Of a stretch of 64,000 bases of DNA, positions 48,801 to 60,123 are shown piece after piece. Numbering within the stretch: position 1 is the first letter of the stretch; each line of letters starts with the position of its first letter. Below the pieces are notes generated by a model. That model did not search any database. It was not told the origin of the DNA and saw only the letters and a list, made by a program, of their open reading frames with translations. The stretch is from Melanocharis versteri (Eukaryota; Chordata; Aves; Passeriformes; Melanocharitidae): positions 1,013,036 through 1,077,035 of the forward strand of contig VZTG01009130.1 in assembly GCA_013397845.1 (NCBI GenBank), read 5' to 3'. The position numbers were made by a program, and so were the translations under genes.

Positions 48801-51800
48801 TCTGCTTGGGACCACGATGGAAGAAATACTGTTCTGTGCTCACAAATCCATTCATACAAGCATGCCACAGAAGAAAGAAGCAGTACTTCTTTCTAATGCT
48901 AATGGGACAGTCCATCAAACCTTGCTTTGCAGCTGGTTCTGGCAGAGTATGAAAAAGGATGCTCACGCCTGCAGATCTGATAACACTGAAATGCTTCCCT
49001 TCTACAAACGTTCCTACTGTGTTGAACAGTTTGAATTAAATCTTCATCCATGGCTTCCCAAGTGCAAGGGAAGCCATCAGAGCACTCCCTGAATGGGCTG
49101 ACATGTGCCTTAGTGACAGGGACCAAAGCACTGATGTGTGTAGCACAGAACAAGCATGTTCAGCGGGCTGGCCCCTGCCAGCACCTAACGCTGCCCTCAC
49201 CTGCCCCTTCCGGGTGAGCCAGCATCCATCTCCCCCGGGCTTCCAGTGCTGCTCCAAGAGCACAAATCACTCCCCATCTACAGCTACACCTCTGTCAAAG
49301 ATGAATAATTCACCAGCTATTGAAAAGGCAACCACTGTATTTTTCCTCTTCCTTTCTTTTCCTCAGAGTGCCTAAATCAGGTCTGACTAGAAAAACGCTG
49401 TATAATCTTGGTCACACACTGTTGGTTTTATACTCTGGGTAAAGCACAAAACCATGTCCTTGCACACGCTGCTCATTAGAAAGCACAGCCTGAACACAGG
49501 GTCCTTTCTAATCTGGGAATTCTGGGAAACAGTGGTGGGGCAGGAGGTGGTACCTGCTGACAACCTCGCCACAGGGAGAGGGTGGTGAGAGCACGCACCA
49601 GTGCAGCAGATCCAAAGTCCCCCACAAAATGCTCTAATGGCTCCTATCGAGTTGACACGGGCTGAGCACCTATAACCAAGTCCTCCATTTGGCTCAAGGG
49701 CAGAAGACGTTTCTTGGGATGAAAGCCTGGAGTGTTTGTGTCAAACAGCATTTCGGTGCCCTCTTCTCACCACTTGTACGCTCATATAAAAATCTCCAAA
49801 ATGTATATGCTAATTTCTTCACCTTCCAAGCAACACATCAAAGCCATTTTGCACACAAATTAGATTTTCAGCTAAGACTTCTACATTTTTAACTCATTAA
49901 AATGTAACTGCTGTTGTTCTCAGTCTTGATATAGCAGTCAAAAAACATTCAATGCTCATTTCAAACAGCACTGACAATATCAAATAATGAGCAAATAGGC
50001 TATTGCTGTGCATGAAAAATGAATCTCTTCTGTTTGCAAATGAATTCTAAAGAAGAGCTTAGAAATCACCTGGCTTTTATTCATATTTACAGTTGTGCAT
50101 CTAAGGTTGTTTAAATAATGTCCTCATTCCTTCTGTTCATAATGTTTTGGAACATAGTGTGCTCCAGGCCAAAACATTAAACTTAGAATATACATAAATG
50201 TAAGTGCCATTTTGCCTGAGTGACGTGAGGAGTTCCTGAGACTTTGGGAGCCCAGCCAGCCAGCACTCTGCACTGAACTGCACATGCAGATAAGGAGTAT
50301 TTTCTATATTATTTGTGTGCAACATACCATAATTCAGTAAGGAAAAAATTTTCCAAAATTATCTACTTTTTGAAAGTTTTCCAGTATTAGCCCTTTTAAT
50401 AATCTCTATTCATGTATTTTTGGACTAGCCAACACTTATAAAAGTAAAAATAAAGAAAAAGAGGGAATATAAAAAATATCAAATCAAAATAATTTAAAAG
50501 CAGTACACTTTCACATAGATCTGGACACTTACCTATAAGCAGGATTACTAATACATCTGTAATATAATAACCAAACACCAAAGGCTTCTGCCAGACTTCC
50601 ACTCCAACAGTACCGGTGAGCAAATATGCTGCTATTAACACCTATAGGAAAAAAAAAAACTTTTTGTCAATCCTTTACTTCTAAAGGCACAGAATTTCAC
50701 TTATCATCTTAATACAAACGCAAAAATAATTTTTAAAAAATCTGTTATTTACGTCCTGTCCCTACTTTACCTTCTGCTGCCATGCCAAAACAATTACCAA
50801 CAGAATTATTTAAGATGTATGAAATATGGTAAGCAAGCAACTTCCCTGGTAATGTGTGTGTCTGTTTGTATGTGGTATTACTGACTTGCCTTTTCAAAAC
50901 ACCTAACTTCTAAATCCACTTTTAATGCCAGGTCTCCCCACTGAACATGCACTTCCCTGTTTTTGGATACAGACTTCAGAATTAGCAACGTGGTTATTTT
51001 TGCAGCTCCGCCCCTTGAACTGATTGTACCGGAATAACTGAGGGTGGGGGGAGAGGGGAAAACCCTAAGCTCGCCTGAAATAATAACAAAAAAATAATAA
51101 AAAAATTCAGCAGAATGTGAAGAAATAAGAAGAATGGGAAGGAGCTGAAGTCTTCCCTGATTTTTAATTTGTTTGACAGATATCATCATTATAGGACACA
51201 AAAAGAATCACGTAGATGTCATTAGGAGTGGAAAGACACATACACAAGACTCGTGAGCACCCAGCTAGAGGGACTGCTGCCCTGCTCTTTCTCTAGCCTG
51301 TTTTGTTCTCAGCTGTTTAGTTTTGCCATAGGACCCATAAGGGGCTGTATGTTTCATGCTACACTAGCTCTAAATTAAAACGACAATGTTAATTACAATG
51401 CCATTTAGAAAACTGCACATTCATCTGTTTATTCCCTGGTAACATCCAGTAACCTTTGTATTTTCCACTCAATGCAGCTTCTTACTCTGGGATGAAAAAT
51501 GCTTTCCAGCTTTATCTGTGCTACAGATTTTACTATTTCTTATTTAGGTTTTTTTAATACTCATTCTTTCTGTGTCATGTGTTTTCTCCATATTAACTTC
51601 AACAAATACATTTCTAGTCTTCTATTAAATTAAATGCTTTAACTCAGTGTAAAGATACACTGAAAATCTCTTTGTTAATTAATGGGCTTTTTAGGATCAC
51701 AGATTAAGAGCAGAATGCTGATGTCACTTAAACTTCTATTACACGTAGATAATACTACATTTGATTTCACTTACTTCTCTGTATCTAAAATCAAGATTCT

Positions 51801-54800
51801 TGCCCTGCCAGGTTTCACTTGGATTTGGCATTGCGGAACTGGATGTTTGAATTGCCTCTGCAAGAACAAGCAGCATAACAGATCTGGAGCAGGGAAGAGC
51901 AGGCACTAGTGAGTCTCGTTATGTCTTGGGCCACTGAAGACAGTGAGCCAAATTTTGGTCTAAGTGAAGGACACGTTTAATGGGTTTTGCAATCCACTAC
52001 ATCACAGCTAACATTTGGCTTCTTGAAGAAATTGTATTATATTACCCATAAGACATGACGGATGGAATCCTGACCCCATCAAAGTCGATGGCAAAACTCC
52101 AACTGGCTTTGATGGAGCCTGAATTTACCCTCACACGTTGAATCCTGAACAGACTTTTTTGGCAAGTGATAAAAGAGGAACTTTAGTATTAACCATTATT
52201 ACAGTCAGTACTTTTGGCAGGGCAGTCATGAGCATCACTGTCAGATGTCAGCGCATGTCTAGGAACAGGAGTGTGGATGCAATGGGCTCTCACAGGGAAT
52301 GCCCTGCCCTGGGATTTCGTGATGCAAGACTCCCAGGTCAAGATTGTCTCTTAACAGATGTAGCATATGAAAAAAAACACTCCTTGGCTTCAAATTTTTG
52401 GTATATATTTTTTTAAGGACTCATCACTTTGACTACACCGAAGCAGTCTCCTGCTTTAGAAAGCAGACGTCCTTTAGAAAGCTGGAAGGATAAGAAAATG
52501 CTGTATCCTTTGATCCAAGCTATACTAGCAAAAATTGAAGATTGTCAAAATTATTAGCAAAATCTAAGTCTGTTAATCAGCCGCATAAACTGTTTTAAAG
52601 GTAGCGCTGGTAAAAAAAAAAAAAAGCAGTGTTCCTAAGTGCAAATGAATAATTCTACTTAAGAAAAGATGGCCACGTTTTTTACTTATGTCTCTACCAT
52701 CAACCAGCTTTAGTACTTTTCAGATAAAAATATAGTCTTTAGCAAGGAAAAATAACCGTAGCCTTTTGTAAAATGAGAAGTCCAAATTAAATAACTCTAT
52801 TTGGTTTGTGTGGCCAGTTTTTGGTAGCAGGGGGACTACAAGGGTGGCTGCTGTGAGAAGCTGCTGGAAGTTTTTCCCATGTCCAGCGGAGCCAATGCCA
52901 GACGGTTCCAGGATGGACCCACCACTGGCCAAGGCTGCACCAACCAAAAATGGTGGTAATGCCTCTGGGATAACATATTTAAAAAGGAAAAAAAACTTAC
53001 TGTGCAGTTGTAACTGCTGCCAGAGAAGAAAGGAGTGGGAATATGAGAGGAACAGCCCTGTACACAACAAGGTCAGTGCAGAAGAAGGGGGAGGAGGGGC
53101 TCCAGGCACCAGAGCTGAGATTCCCCTGCAGCCCATGGTGCAGACCATGGTGAGGCAGCTGTGCCCCTGCAGCCCGTGGATGTCCACTGGGATGCAGAAA
53201 TCCACCTGCAGCCCCTGGAGGAGCCCACACCACAGCAGGTGGATGCCTGAGAGGAAGCTGTGAACCTGCAGGAGGCCTGTGCTGGAGCAGGGTCCTGGCA
53301 GGGATCTGCAGACCCATGGAGAGAGGAGCCCATGCAGGAGCAGGTTTGCTGGTAGGACTTACGACCCTGTGGGGTCACACCCATGCTGGAGCAGGCTGTG
53401 CCTGAATGACTGCACCCATGGAAAGGTAGACACCTTGCTACAGTTCACGAAGAAATGTAGCCCATGGGACGGACTCTGGCTGGAGAAGCTCATGGAGAAC
53501 TGTCTCCTACGGGAGGAACCCCATGCTGGAGGAGGGGAAGGACTCCTCTCCCCCCTGAGCAGCAGCAGAAACCTGTCATGAACTGACTGTAACCTCCATT
53601 CCCCGTCTCCCTGTGCCAATGGAGGAGTGGAGGTAGAGCCCAGGAAGAAGATAGAGGTGGGGGAATGGTGTTTTTAAGATTTGTCTTACTTCTCATTATC
53701 CTGCTTTGATTTTGATTCATAAGAAATTCAATTAATATCCCCAAGCTGAGTCTGTTTTGCCCATGATAGTAACTGGCAAGTGATCTCTCTCTGTCCTTCT
53801 CTCAGCTCATGAGCCGTTCATTATGTTTTCTCTCCCCTGTCCAGTTGCAGAGGGGAGTGATAGAGCAGCTTTGGTGGGTGCCTGGCATCCAGCCCACCAC
53901 AATAACACAAGTGAGAACTATTTAGCAAGGTAATGTAGATGGATACAATCTTGGATTTCAACTCTGGGTAGCATCTGACCAGGAATATTTTTGGTTTGCC
54001 AAGACCGTCTCTATGAAAATACTTATACTGAGAAACACTTGTGCTGAGAAAAATGTGGAAATACAAGGTGTTAATTTGTAGGCTCTTTGATATGGCTGAT
54101 GGCAGGACAGCTGGATTCTGAGCAGGGGCTCCCTATCTTGCCACAATTTTGTAAACAACAGCAACATAGCCGCATTTGTTCCTGTGTAAAATCAGAATAA
54201 TTCTTTGATGTGGCATTGGGAAAATTTATATAAACATAAGGCAGTATAATCTCTCAGTCTTCTACCTTCTAGCCTCTTACCTGTTCTCTAAAATATTTTA
54301 TATTTTTAAATCATCATCTCTTTCATGTCTTTTCACTATTTCAGGTATAAGTTTTGTGACCACAATATTTTAGATACATGTTTTTTCTTACCATTGATTT
54401 ACCATTTCTGTTTTACACACAGGCACATTTAGTATATGCTGTGTGATATTCTATATGGTGAAAAAAAATCAAATATTTTGTCGTCTTTTAAAAAAAAATG
54501 TGGATAAGCTTTTAAATTATGATTCCACAAAAACTTGACATTAATTTTACTGTAATATTCAATTTCACTAGCATATTGCTATAGCACTAATTGTTCACGT
54601 GGTGAAATATTTTCCATTAACACAGTGCTCAAAATAAACATCTAGAAAGCAAAGTCATTTAAAATACAAGGCTACTTCATTCTTCTGATAATAAATGTGA
54701 CACTTGCCTAAAAGAGTAAGAATTATTTCCTACAAGCTATTTCAATAGGAGCTAGCTTTAATGTGACGTGCAATTTTTCCATTTTATTTTTTTCTCAGTT

Positions 54801-57800
54801 TTTTTTTCTTTGAATAATTAGTTGAAGGTTGCAAATCTTAGACTTTAAAAAATTTTATCTAAAAATATCCCTTTGTATTTAGACATTATAGATAAATAGC
54901 TAAAGGCATGTGGAAGATTAATTAATCAAGAAAGGTTTGTAGGGAACCATAATCAAGTGGCTAAGAATGAAGCAGTGTGCTGCAGAAAAAGCCTGTGCAC
55001 AGCAGGTTCTTCTGTTCAGATTTCACATGGATGCACCACGGGGTTTCCCTCAGATAACTGAGTATTGAGATCAGTTTCCAGCCATGTCCGGAGGCAGCTT
55101 GAAGCAGACACCATGGTCTGGCCAGCACTGCTTCCTCACCGCTATCACTTCCCTTACTTCAACAATTCCATTGTGCTCCAACTTTGGAACCAAGTAATAA
55201 TATTTTTTCTTCACAAGAAAGGCTGTGCTCTCCACAGACACTTCAAATTAGAAAAGCTCTGAAAGTGAATATCCTTTCAATTGAAATTAAATTGTGAATC
55301 CTGCTAATGTGACCAAAGAACAACATATTCGCATCTTTATTTTGCATTTTAACAGAGAAGTTTTTTTGCCCCTTAGAGGAGGTAGAAATTTTTTCAAGAT
55401 GTGATGTGCACTTGCATTGTTTGGGATTTCTCTGCCAGTTCCTGTAACACTGGCTGCCACGGTACATCCCTGGAAAAGCTCATATGGAACATATTTCAGC
55501 ATGAGTTTTGTAAAAAAAGCTTGTCAAAAGAAAACCTGGTATATGGCACCCATGAAAGAAACCTTCCCCAGCTTTGCTTGAAAGGCAGGAGGAAAGGAAG
55601 TTCTACAATGTTTCAGTTGCTAGGGGCATCGTGTACTTCACTTATTCAGAGGTCCAAGGCAGGCAGAGAGCTCTCCCAGAGGCTCTAGGAGGTACTGTCC
55701 AAAGCCATTGGGCAGAAGCAGCTGGGAAGGCATCTCACACTGAAACCCTGGGGCTCACGATCCAAGCACCCATCCCTTCAGGCACGACTCTCTCTATACA
55801 GGATTTCTGGTCATCCTCTCCTTCCAGGACAACGGCTGGGCCAGACAGAGCTGCCTGTTGCCTTTGGGATTTTGCTGCTTGTTCTTCTTCTGAACTTGCC
55901 CTCTCAGCTGGGGAGAGGGAGAGGAAGGAGAGTGGAATTGTCTGGGTCACTGCAGCTCTCACACAGCTCTTCACTTTCAAATTTTTAATTAAGAATATAA
56001 AGGGTTTCACCCATTACACTTAAGGCAGCACCAATGGAGCAGAGGTATCATTACATCATATTAAGGAAAAATTAGTACTTTGTTCCCCTGCTATGAACTC
56101 AACTGCAGTGGCTTATGAAAAGCAACAGCAGGATTAGGCGAGTATTTCACTAGGGTAATATTAAATTCTTCAGAAAGAAAACAGATTTTTTTTAAAAAAC
56201 AAAACAAGAGGATGTCTGTGAAAATTAACATATAGCAAGAAGCCAGAAATTTTACTTTCTCAGGAAAGCTGTCTTTTCTTTCTCCAAGAAATTTAATTTG
56301 CACATACGAGCTTTCTTTGTTTGGTCTCGTGACAAAAATTAAGGTCCTCATTATCACAAGAAGTATCCAAGGGAATTTCTCACAGATCATAGCAAAGGTT
56401 TATGTTTTAGCCTTTTCTTCAGACTTTTGGGGTTTCCAACAGGTGTACTTACTCAAAAGTGTATTAAAAATTATCTAGATGCTATGGTACAGCGGCTCCT
56501 CTCCCTGCACCTTTTTCTGCTACTCAGGAATCAGCACAAGATGGATCCTTGTGCAGGAGGGAGGAGAGACAGGAATAGCTTTCCCTGATGCATTTGCCAC
56601 CACCTTGATTCTGGATCCACAAATGTAACAGTCCTGTGACCAAGCATCTCTCAGACACATTACAGCCATTTTTCAAGTTTACAAACCACAGCTTCCTGTA
56701 AATGATTGTCTGCTGTAATCAAAGCTAATTGGAGTGCCAATTACAGCCCAGCGAGTGTAATTGGGTTACCAGTTCTGATGAGTCATCAAGTCACAGAAAA
56801 ACGTGATGTGCATAAGTCCCACAGATTTCTCTGTCTGTAACAAGGTATTTTTTCACGAGGAACAGCAGCTCTTTCTCTACCACAGCGAAGGCAGAGCCCG
56901 TGAGCAGGCTGTCCGTGTTTATGTACACAGGAGCTGACTCAGCAGCAGCGTCCTGGGAGCCACAGGCCAGTTAAGTGCTCATTGAGGTCATCAGTCCCCG
57001 ATTTGCACGCTGACAGTAACTACTGTTTTTCTTGAGTTCTGTGGTGATACCAAAGCCCGAAGTCCCTGGCTACGAACAAGTTTAAAAGCAGAAGCAGGGG
57101 ACTAGACCACCTGACATGCCAGTGTAACAGCATCAAGCTGTAGGTGAAATTACTGAAGACAGGACAGAGAGGCACATTCCTGCAGCAATCCAGCTTGGAA
57201 TGCCATGGAGGAAATACTGAACTAAACATTGTGAATCGGTCTGGAAGCAGCTAGTGAGTGCTTTCACACTCTCTGCCTCTAAATGTGACTGTGGGAATAC
57301 CTGGCAGAGAAGCAACAGGAAAAAAAAAACAGCAAGGGGAACATTACTTTTCTTACCCATCATCAGCCATTTGCTATTGTCCCCAGTATCCTCTAAGTTA
57401 CTGGAGATGAAGAGCTACCTTTAATAGTGCACATATCATATAAATTTGCTGAATGGGTTTACAAAACAAGAACAAATGTTTAGGGGAATTAAGATCTTTT
57501 ACTAGACTAGTCAGTAGAGCTGGGAAAAATATATTATGTACTTTCTGGTGTACATGTAATGTATTTTGGGCTAATGAAAAATACTACCTTGATCTACAAA
57601 TCCTGCTTTCTCTTTGTTTATAGGCAATCACAACTACAACAGCTATTTTATTACAGATGGGAAAACTGACATACAAAGATTTCAATAGTACAGTCTTCCA
57701 CCACTGCTGATGACTGTGCTAAATAGCATCAAAAAATCCTTACATTTACAAGCTTATCACTTTGACTGTAAGCAAGTCATCACAGAAGGTACTAGAGAGC

Positions 57801-59580
57801 AAGTGGGCAGGACAGCAGTTCAGCATCAGAGGGGAACAGGAAACAGCACTTGTTAGCACCTTGCATCCCAGTTAATCAAAGCAGTTTACAAACTTTACTG
57901 ATATTCAGCCTCGCCACAAATCTTCAGACAGGGAAATATTACTACCATTATTTCCCAGATGAGAAAACAGTGCCACAGGCACGGTCACTAACAGGCACTG
58001 AGAGAGTTAACAGTACTGCTCTGCTAGTTGATACCCATTCCCAGATTTAACCACTAATACAGTTTCGATGCTGTAGCAATCCAGCAGAGCTTTCTAAACA
58101 TTGACATGTACAGTGATCATCTGAGCAACAAGTGAAATAGGCTTGAACACAGCTATTCCTCTCCTGCTGGAAGAATGTCACAGAGAAGCCTTACACAGAC
58201 ATGGCTGAAACTTGCAGACCAGCTGGCTGCCTAATGTCTTAGTCCTGAGCCAACTTCTTCTACCAAAACCTATTTTCTAGGGGACGACACAGATGCACCA
58301 CAGCTGGACCACCATCTCCGAGTTGTTCTCAAACCACTGGATTCTGATTATGTTTACAGCACTACATCTGCAGCCATTAATTCGAATACTGTATTTCCAT
58401 TAAAACACATATCTGAGTATTTGTCAAACTTCTTTTCAATTATTTGGCTGTACCTTTCATCTCGTGCCTGTGACAGGAAGCTCAGAAGACTGACTGTGCT
58501 CTTCAGGCTGCAAGACCTTGGCTATCTGAGACACAGATAAGCCAGCCCACAGAAATCCCAGTGCTGGGCCCTTGGAAGTGCACTGAGTTGTTAATACTGC
58601 TACTCATCTGTGCACTGAGGACACCATTCACTGTGGTGCCCTGGGCATGTTTCTGAAGAGGTCCACATCAAGATAGGGCTGCAAACCAGACAAGAACTCA
58701 GCTGGTGCTGACTGTGGGCTGATAAGTAATTCATGTTACTGAATGCCTATGACTTTTTGACATCCATGATGACTGACTTTTTTTCAAAGGTAGAGCTCAC
58801 TTGACAACAGTTACTGCTCTCTGCATAGGTACAATGCTATTTCCATCACCACATTTGTTGTAAAATGGAATAGTATTGAGAAGGTCTGGTAGTGTATAAC
58901 TGTGTAATTACTGTTAATAGCTACTACTTGGATTAATTCACATCCTGCCTCACAACCTGGTATTGGGGGGAAAATTGCTCGTAGCTTCAGATAGTATAGT
59001 AATTTTTGTTAATACCACAAATCAAATGCAGTTAAATGACACTCTCATGGGTACTGTCTGGCTGCTAGGCTTGCTGCAAGCCTTTTTTCTCCTGCACAGC
59101 AATGAATCTCTGATGCTGACAATTTGCTCAAGAGCAGCCCTTTATTGCAAATGCAGGAAATATTTCTGAATTACTTTTAGGGTTTTGCAATTCCACGTAT
59201 TTCAATATCTCAGCCAAATATGTTTGCCTTGGGCACTATTTTTCTATTGCTTTAATATTATGAAAACAATTACATAGTTAAAAAACCAAAACAGGGATGA
59301 TAAATACTTACCACTTGGCTTATATCATATCCCCAAGGAAGAAAAAGAACTCCTGTGTTATATTTCTCCCAGTGCGAACACATGAAGTTAAACAAGACAA
59401 TGCTTAAATATATATACATTGTATATACAGAAACTCCGGTCTTCCCATTTTCACGGGAACAGACAGAAAAAAAAGAAAGCACAAAAATGGAGGTAGCCCA
59501 GCTATCCAGCCCATGGTCAAATAGTTCTCCCAGAGGAGTACTGGACTGAGTCCTTCGAGCATGTTTCCCATCTATGGAGT
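33805..59580 (-). CDS. SELENOI/EPT1-like CDP-alcohol phosphotransferase, last six exons of a spliced gene
   Basis: Minus-strand join, 5' to 3': 59580-59312, 50641-50533, 40397-40349, 38312-38132, 35161-34979, 33870-33805. The family transfers phosphoethanolamine from CDP-ethanolamine to a lipid acceptor in ER/Golgi membranes, the last Kennedy-pathway step. The first exon here has the complete motif D-G-x2-A-R-x8-G-x3-D-x3-D. Several hydrophobic membrane segments follow. Stretches such as SHWEKYNTG, LFLPWGYDISQV, IVCQMSSTR and AAHVHYGV match SELENOI as I recall it, but many other residues differ, so I call it a paralog, not SELENOI itself. All five junctions are GT/AG and phases agree, giving 284 codons before TGA. 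SELENOI has about 282 from the same point to its selenocysteine. The first ~104 residues were not found between 59.6 and 64 kb and are expected further right. Substrate preference is inferred from the family only. Confidence 0.9.
33871..34978. other. EPT1-like last intron
   Basis: 1.1 kb, no repeat or gene recognised. There is a T-run/A-run pair near 34857-34915 just before the donor side. Confidence 0.6.
34979..35161 (-). CDS. EPT1-like exon, penultimate; GC-rich
   Basis: 183 nt, phase 0 at both ends. The acceptor is TTTTGCTCCGACAG and the donor TGCGTG|GTGAGC. It encodes CKVIVCQMSSTRPELFHW, a long hydrophobic run and AAHVHYGVCV. A hand count gives 118 G/C of 183, much richer than the AT-rich surroundings and visibly richer than the other exons of the gene. 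Confidence 0.91.
35162..38131. other. EPT1-like intron
   Basis: 3 kb, AT-rich beyond 35.5 kb, no transposon recognised. Confidence 0.55.
38132..38312 (-). CDS. EPT1-like exon, loop and membrane segment
   Basis: 181 nt. The acceptor is TGTATTTATTTCCAG and the donor AATGTTATT|GTAAGT. Entry phase 2 (one leading base), exit phase 0. It encodes AHLKKTLKNDSLYEGLLP, LVSPLLLFVLLTVWVVL, SPSNILAKQPRLF and LWMVGVAFSNVI. SELENOI has NTLKLNSVYEAMVPLFSP and WSPSDILELHPRVF in the same places. Confidence 0.91.
38313..40348. other. EPT1-like intron
   Basis: 2 kb. It has a C-rich patch at 39440-39590 (many CCC and CTGCC units) without coding character. Confidence 0.55.
40349..40397 (-). CDS. EPT1-like 49-nt exon
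   Basis: 49 nt. The acceptor is TTTTTCTCTTCCAG and the donor CACAG|GTAAGT. Entry phase 1, exit phase 2. Together with the bases shared with its neighbours it reads GFSLFLSFPQTLYNIHR, aligning with the GCALCVTLPMSLLNFFR segment of SELENOI. It is too short to be seen as an open frame and was found by requiring a piece of the right phase and length between its neighbours. Confidence 0.85.
43383..43466. repeat. AT/CA-rich microsatellite with a 14-bp palindrome
   Basis: Alternating TA and CA/TG runs. TACATATATATGTA at 43437-43450 is a perfect palindrome, followed by TATATACATGTGTATA, so the tract could extrude as a cruciform. The short minus-strand open frame over it (a Tyr/Ile/Met-rich peptide) is a by-product. 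Confidence 0.8.
45216..45266. repeat. Short direct repeat, two copies of a 23-mer
   Basis: A 23-base unit starting GATGCATTTATC and ending GCTTGTTGA occurs at 45216-45238 and 45244-45266 without mismatch. It lies in an EPT1-like intron and appears to be a recent local duplication. Confidence 0.9.
50533..50641 (-). CDS. EPT1-like exon, membrane segment
   Basis: 109 nt, entry phase 0, exit phase 1. The acceptor TTTTTTTTTTCCTATAG has a long T tract and the donor is ATAG|GTAAGT. It encodes VLIAAYLLTGTVGVEVWQ and KPLVFGYYITDVLVILLIG, matching the TAVVGVEAWYEPFLF region of SELENOI in position and pattern. Confidence 0.9.
52796..53901 (+). mobile_element. Solo LTR, long (about 1.1 kb), ERVL-type
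   Basis: 1106 bp bounded by a perfect 5-bp duplication ATAAC (52791-52795 and 53902-53906). It ends CATCCAGCCCACCACA. The landmarks GGCCAGTTTTTGGTAGCAGG, GGGATAACATATTTAAAAAG and GAGGGGAGTGATAGAGCAGC match an LTR family common in neoavian birds. The middle (53100-53560) is a GC-rich repetitive-looking expansion with CTGCAGCCC and CATGCTGGAG units. The first bases read TC, not TG. The 161- and 151-codon open frames inside are incidental. It lies in the EPT1-like intron, antisense to the gene. Confidence 0.87.
56684..56943. promoter_or_regulatory. Cluster of palindromic transcription-factor-like sites (candidate enhancer)
   Basis: Within 260 bases there are AACCACA (RUNX type, 56684-56690), TTCCTG (ETS type, 56693-56698), ATCAAAG (TCF/LEF type, 56718-56724), the inverted repeat TAATTGG/CCAATTA (homeodomain type, 56726-56743), the 13-bp palindrome TGATGAGTCATCA (AP-1 core, 56776-56788) and GCTGACTCAGC (MAF/MARE type, 56933-56943). 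It sits in the EPT1-like intron. Function is inferred. Confidence 0.35.
57640..57692. repeat. Possible ancient interspersed repeat relic (MIR-like)
   Basis: TATTTTATTACAGATGGGAA and AACTGACATACAAAGATT resemble the widespread amniote repeat core that reads roughly 'attttacagatggggaaactgaggcacagaga'. Very diverged; recognised by eye only. Confidence 0.35.
57873..58050. repeat. Possible ancient interspersed repeat relic, longer copy
   Basis: The order CAAAGCAGTTTACAAAC, CAGCCTCGCCACA, TATTACTACCATTATTTCCC, AGATGAGAAAACAGTGCCAC and ACGGTCACTAA follows an old amniote repeat (caaagcactttacaaa... attattatccccattttacagatg... gaggcaca... ggtcac). Much better than chance, but the family name is uncertain. 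Confidence 0.45.
59312..59580 (-). CDS. EPT1-like exon with the catalytic CDP-alcohol phosphotransferase motif
   Basis: 269 nt. The acceptor CAATCCTTCTAG (AG at 59582-59581) and donor CAAGTG|GTAAGT are both strong. The two leading bases AC complete a codon from the missing upstream exon; a preceding G would give Asp, matching LDG in SELENOI. Exit phase is 0. It encodes SIDGKHARRTQSSTPL, then GELFDHGLDSW, a hydrophobic span, SHWEKYNTG and LFLPWGYDISQV. It is the first in-window exon of the gene; the next lies 8.7 kb away. Confidence 0.92.
59504..59572 (-). other. CDP-alcohol phosphotransferase active-site motif
   Basis: Codons read on the minus strand spell the family signature with every required residue present: Asp-Gly (from 59572), Ala-Arg, Gly, Asp and the final Asp (ending 59504). 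In the family the Asp residues coordinate two metal ions and the last acts as catalytic base. Their preservation argues that the paralog is an enzyme, not a relic. Confidence 0.93.
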
Positions 59581-60123
59581 CTAGAAGGATTGAGAAACGA
59601 AAAGAAACACAGAATTAGAGCACAACAAAAGGAGTAGCTTTCTTCACATACACTTCACTACTGCCATATATAACATGCCGGCAAATTACACTGCTGACAG
59701 CAAACTGAAGCACAACAGCCCCCATCAAAACCAACAGGTTAGAACTGCTCATAAAACAACTGCTCCAGTTATTAAGTAATTTTTCTGTCCTTACCTCAGC
59801 TTTGAAACTAAATGCCACCTTCCTCATGAGTTTTAGAAAGACACTCATAATTACTTGCCCCTGGTGGTCTCGAAACACTTCTACATCAGTCCTTGCAATT
59901 AGTTTCAAGTGCTGAAAAGAGTCCATGGGGCTTCTTGCCCATCCACTGGTGTTGGAGACCCTCTGAGCCTTCAGACCTCTTGTGGGGTAGATTCACTAAG
60001 GCATTTAAGTTGCTTGATGCTCAATACCTCAATGACTAACAGTCATATGGCAGCTTCAAGGAGCAAATTTCACAAAATTTATTTGTATTTTTGCCTATAT
60101 ACATTTTAAAGTGTTTTTCAGTT

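Larger units (their letters stand above)
40398..50532. other. EPT1-like intron, 10 kb
   Basis: The longest intron seen. It contains the microsatellite at 43.4 kb, the 23-mer duplication at 45.2 kb and a near-pure T run at 42830-42842. No LTR or CR1 recognised, in contrast with the next intron. Confidence 0.55.
50642..59311. other. EPT1-like intron, 8.7 kb
   Basis: It contains the long solo LTR (52796-53901), the palindromic site cluster (56.7-56.95 kb) and the two ancient-repeat relics (57.6-58.05 kb). The remainder shows nothing I can name. Confidence 0.55.

Noticed and set aside
52720..53384. Several 100-160-codon open frames on both strands
   Set aside because: All fall within or overlap the GC-rich solo LTR; no retroviral gag, pol or env similarity.
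59615..59926. 103-codon minus-strand frame with a donor-like GTAAGG near 59793
   Set aside because: Checked as the exon upstream of the catalytic EPT1-like exon; sequence does not resemble that part of SELENOI and the phase does not fit.
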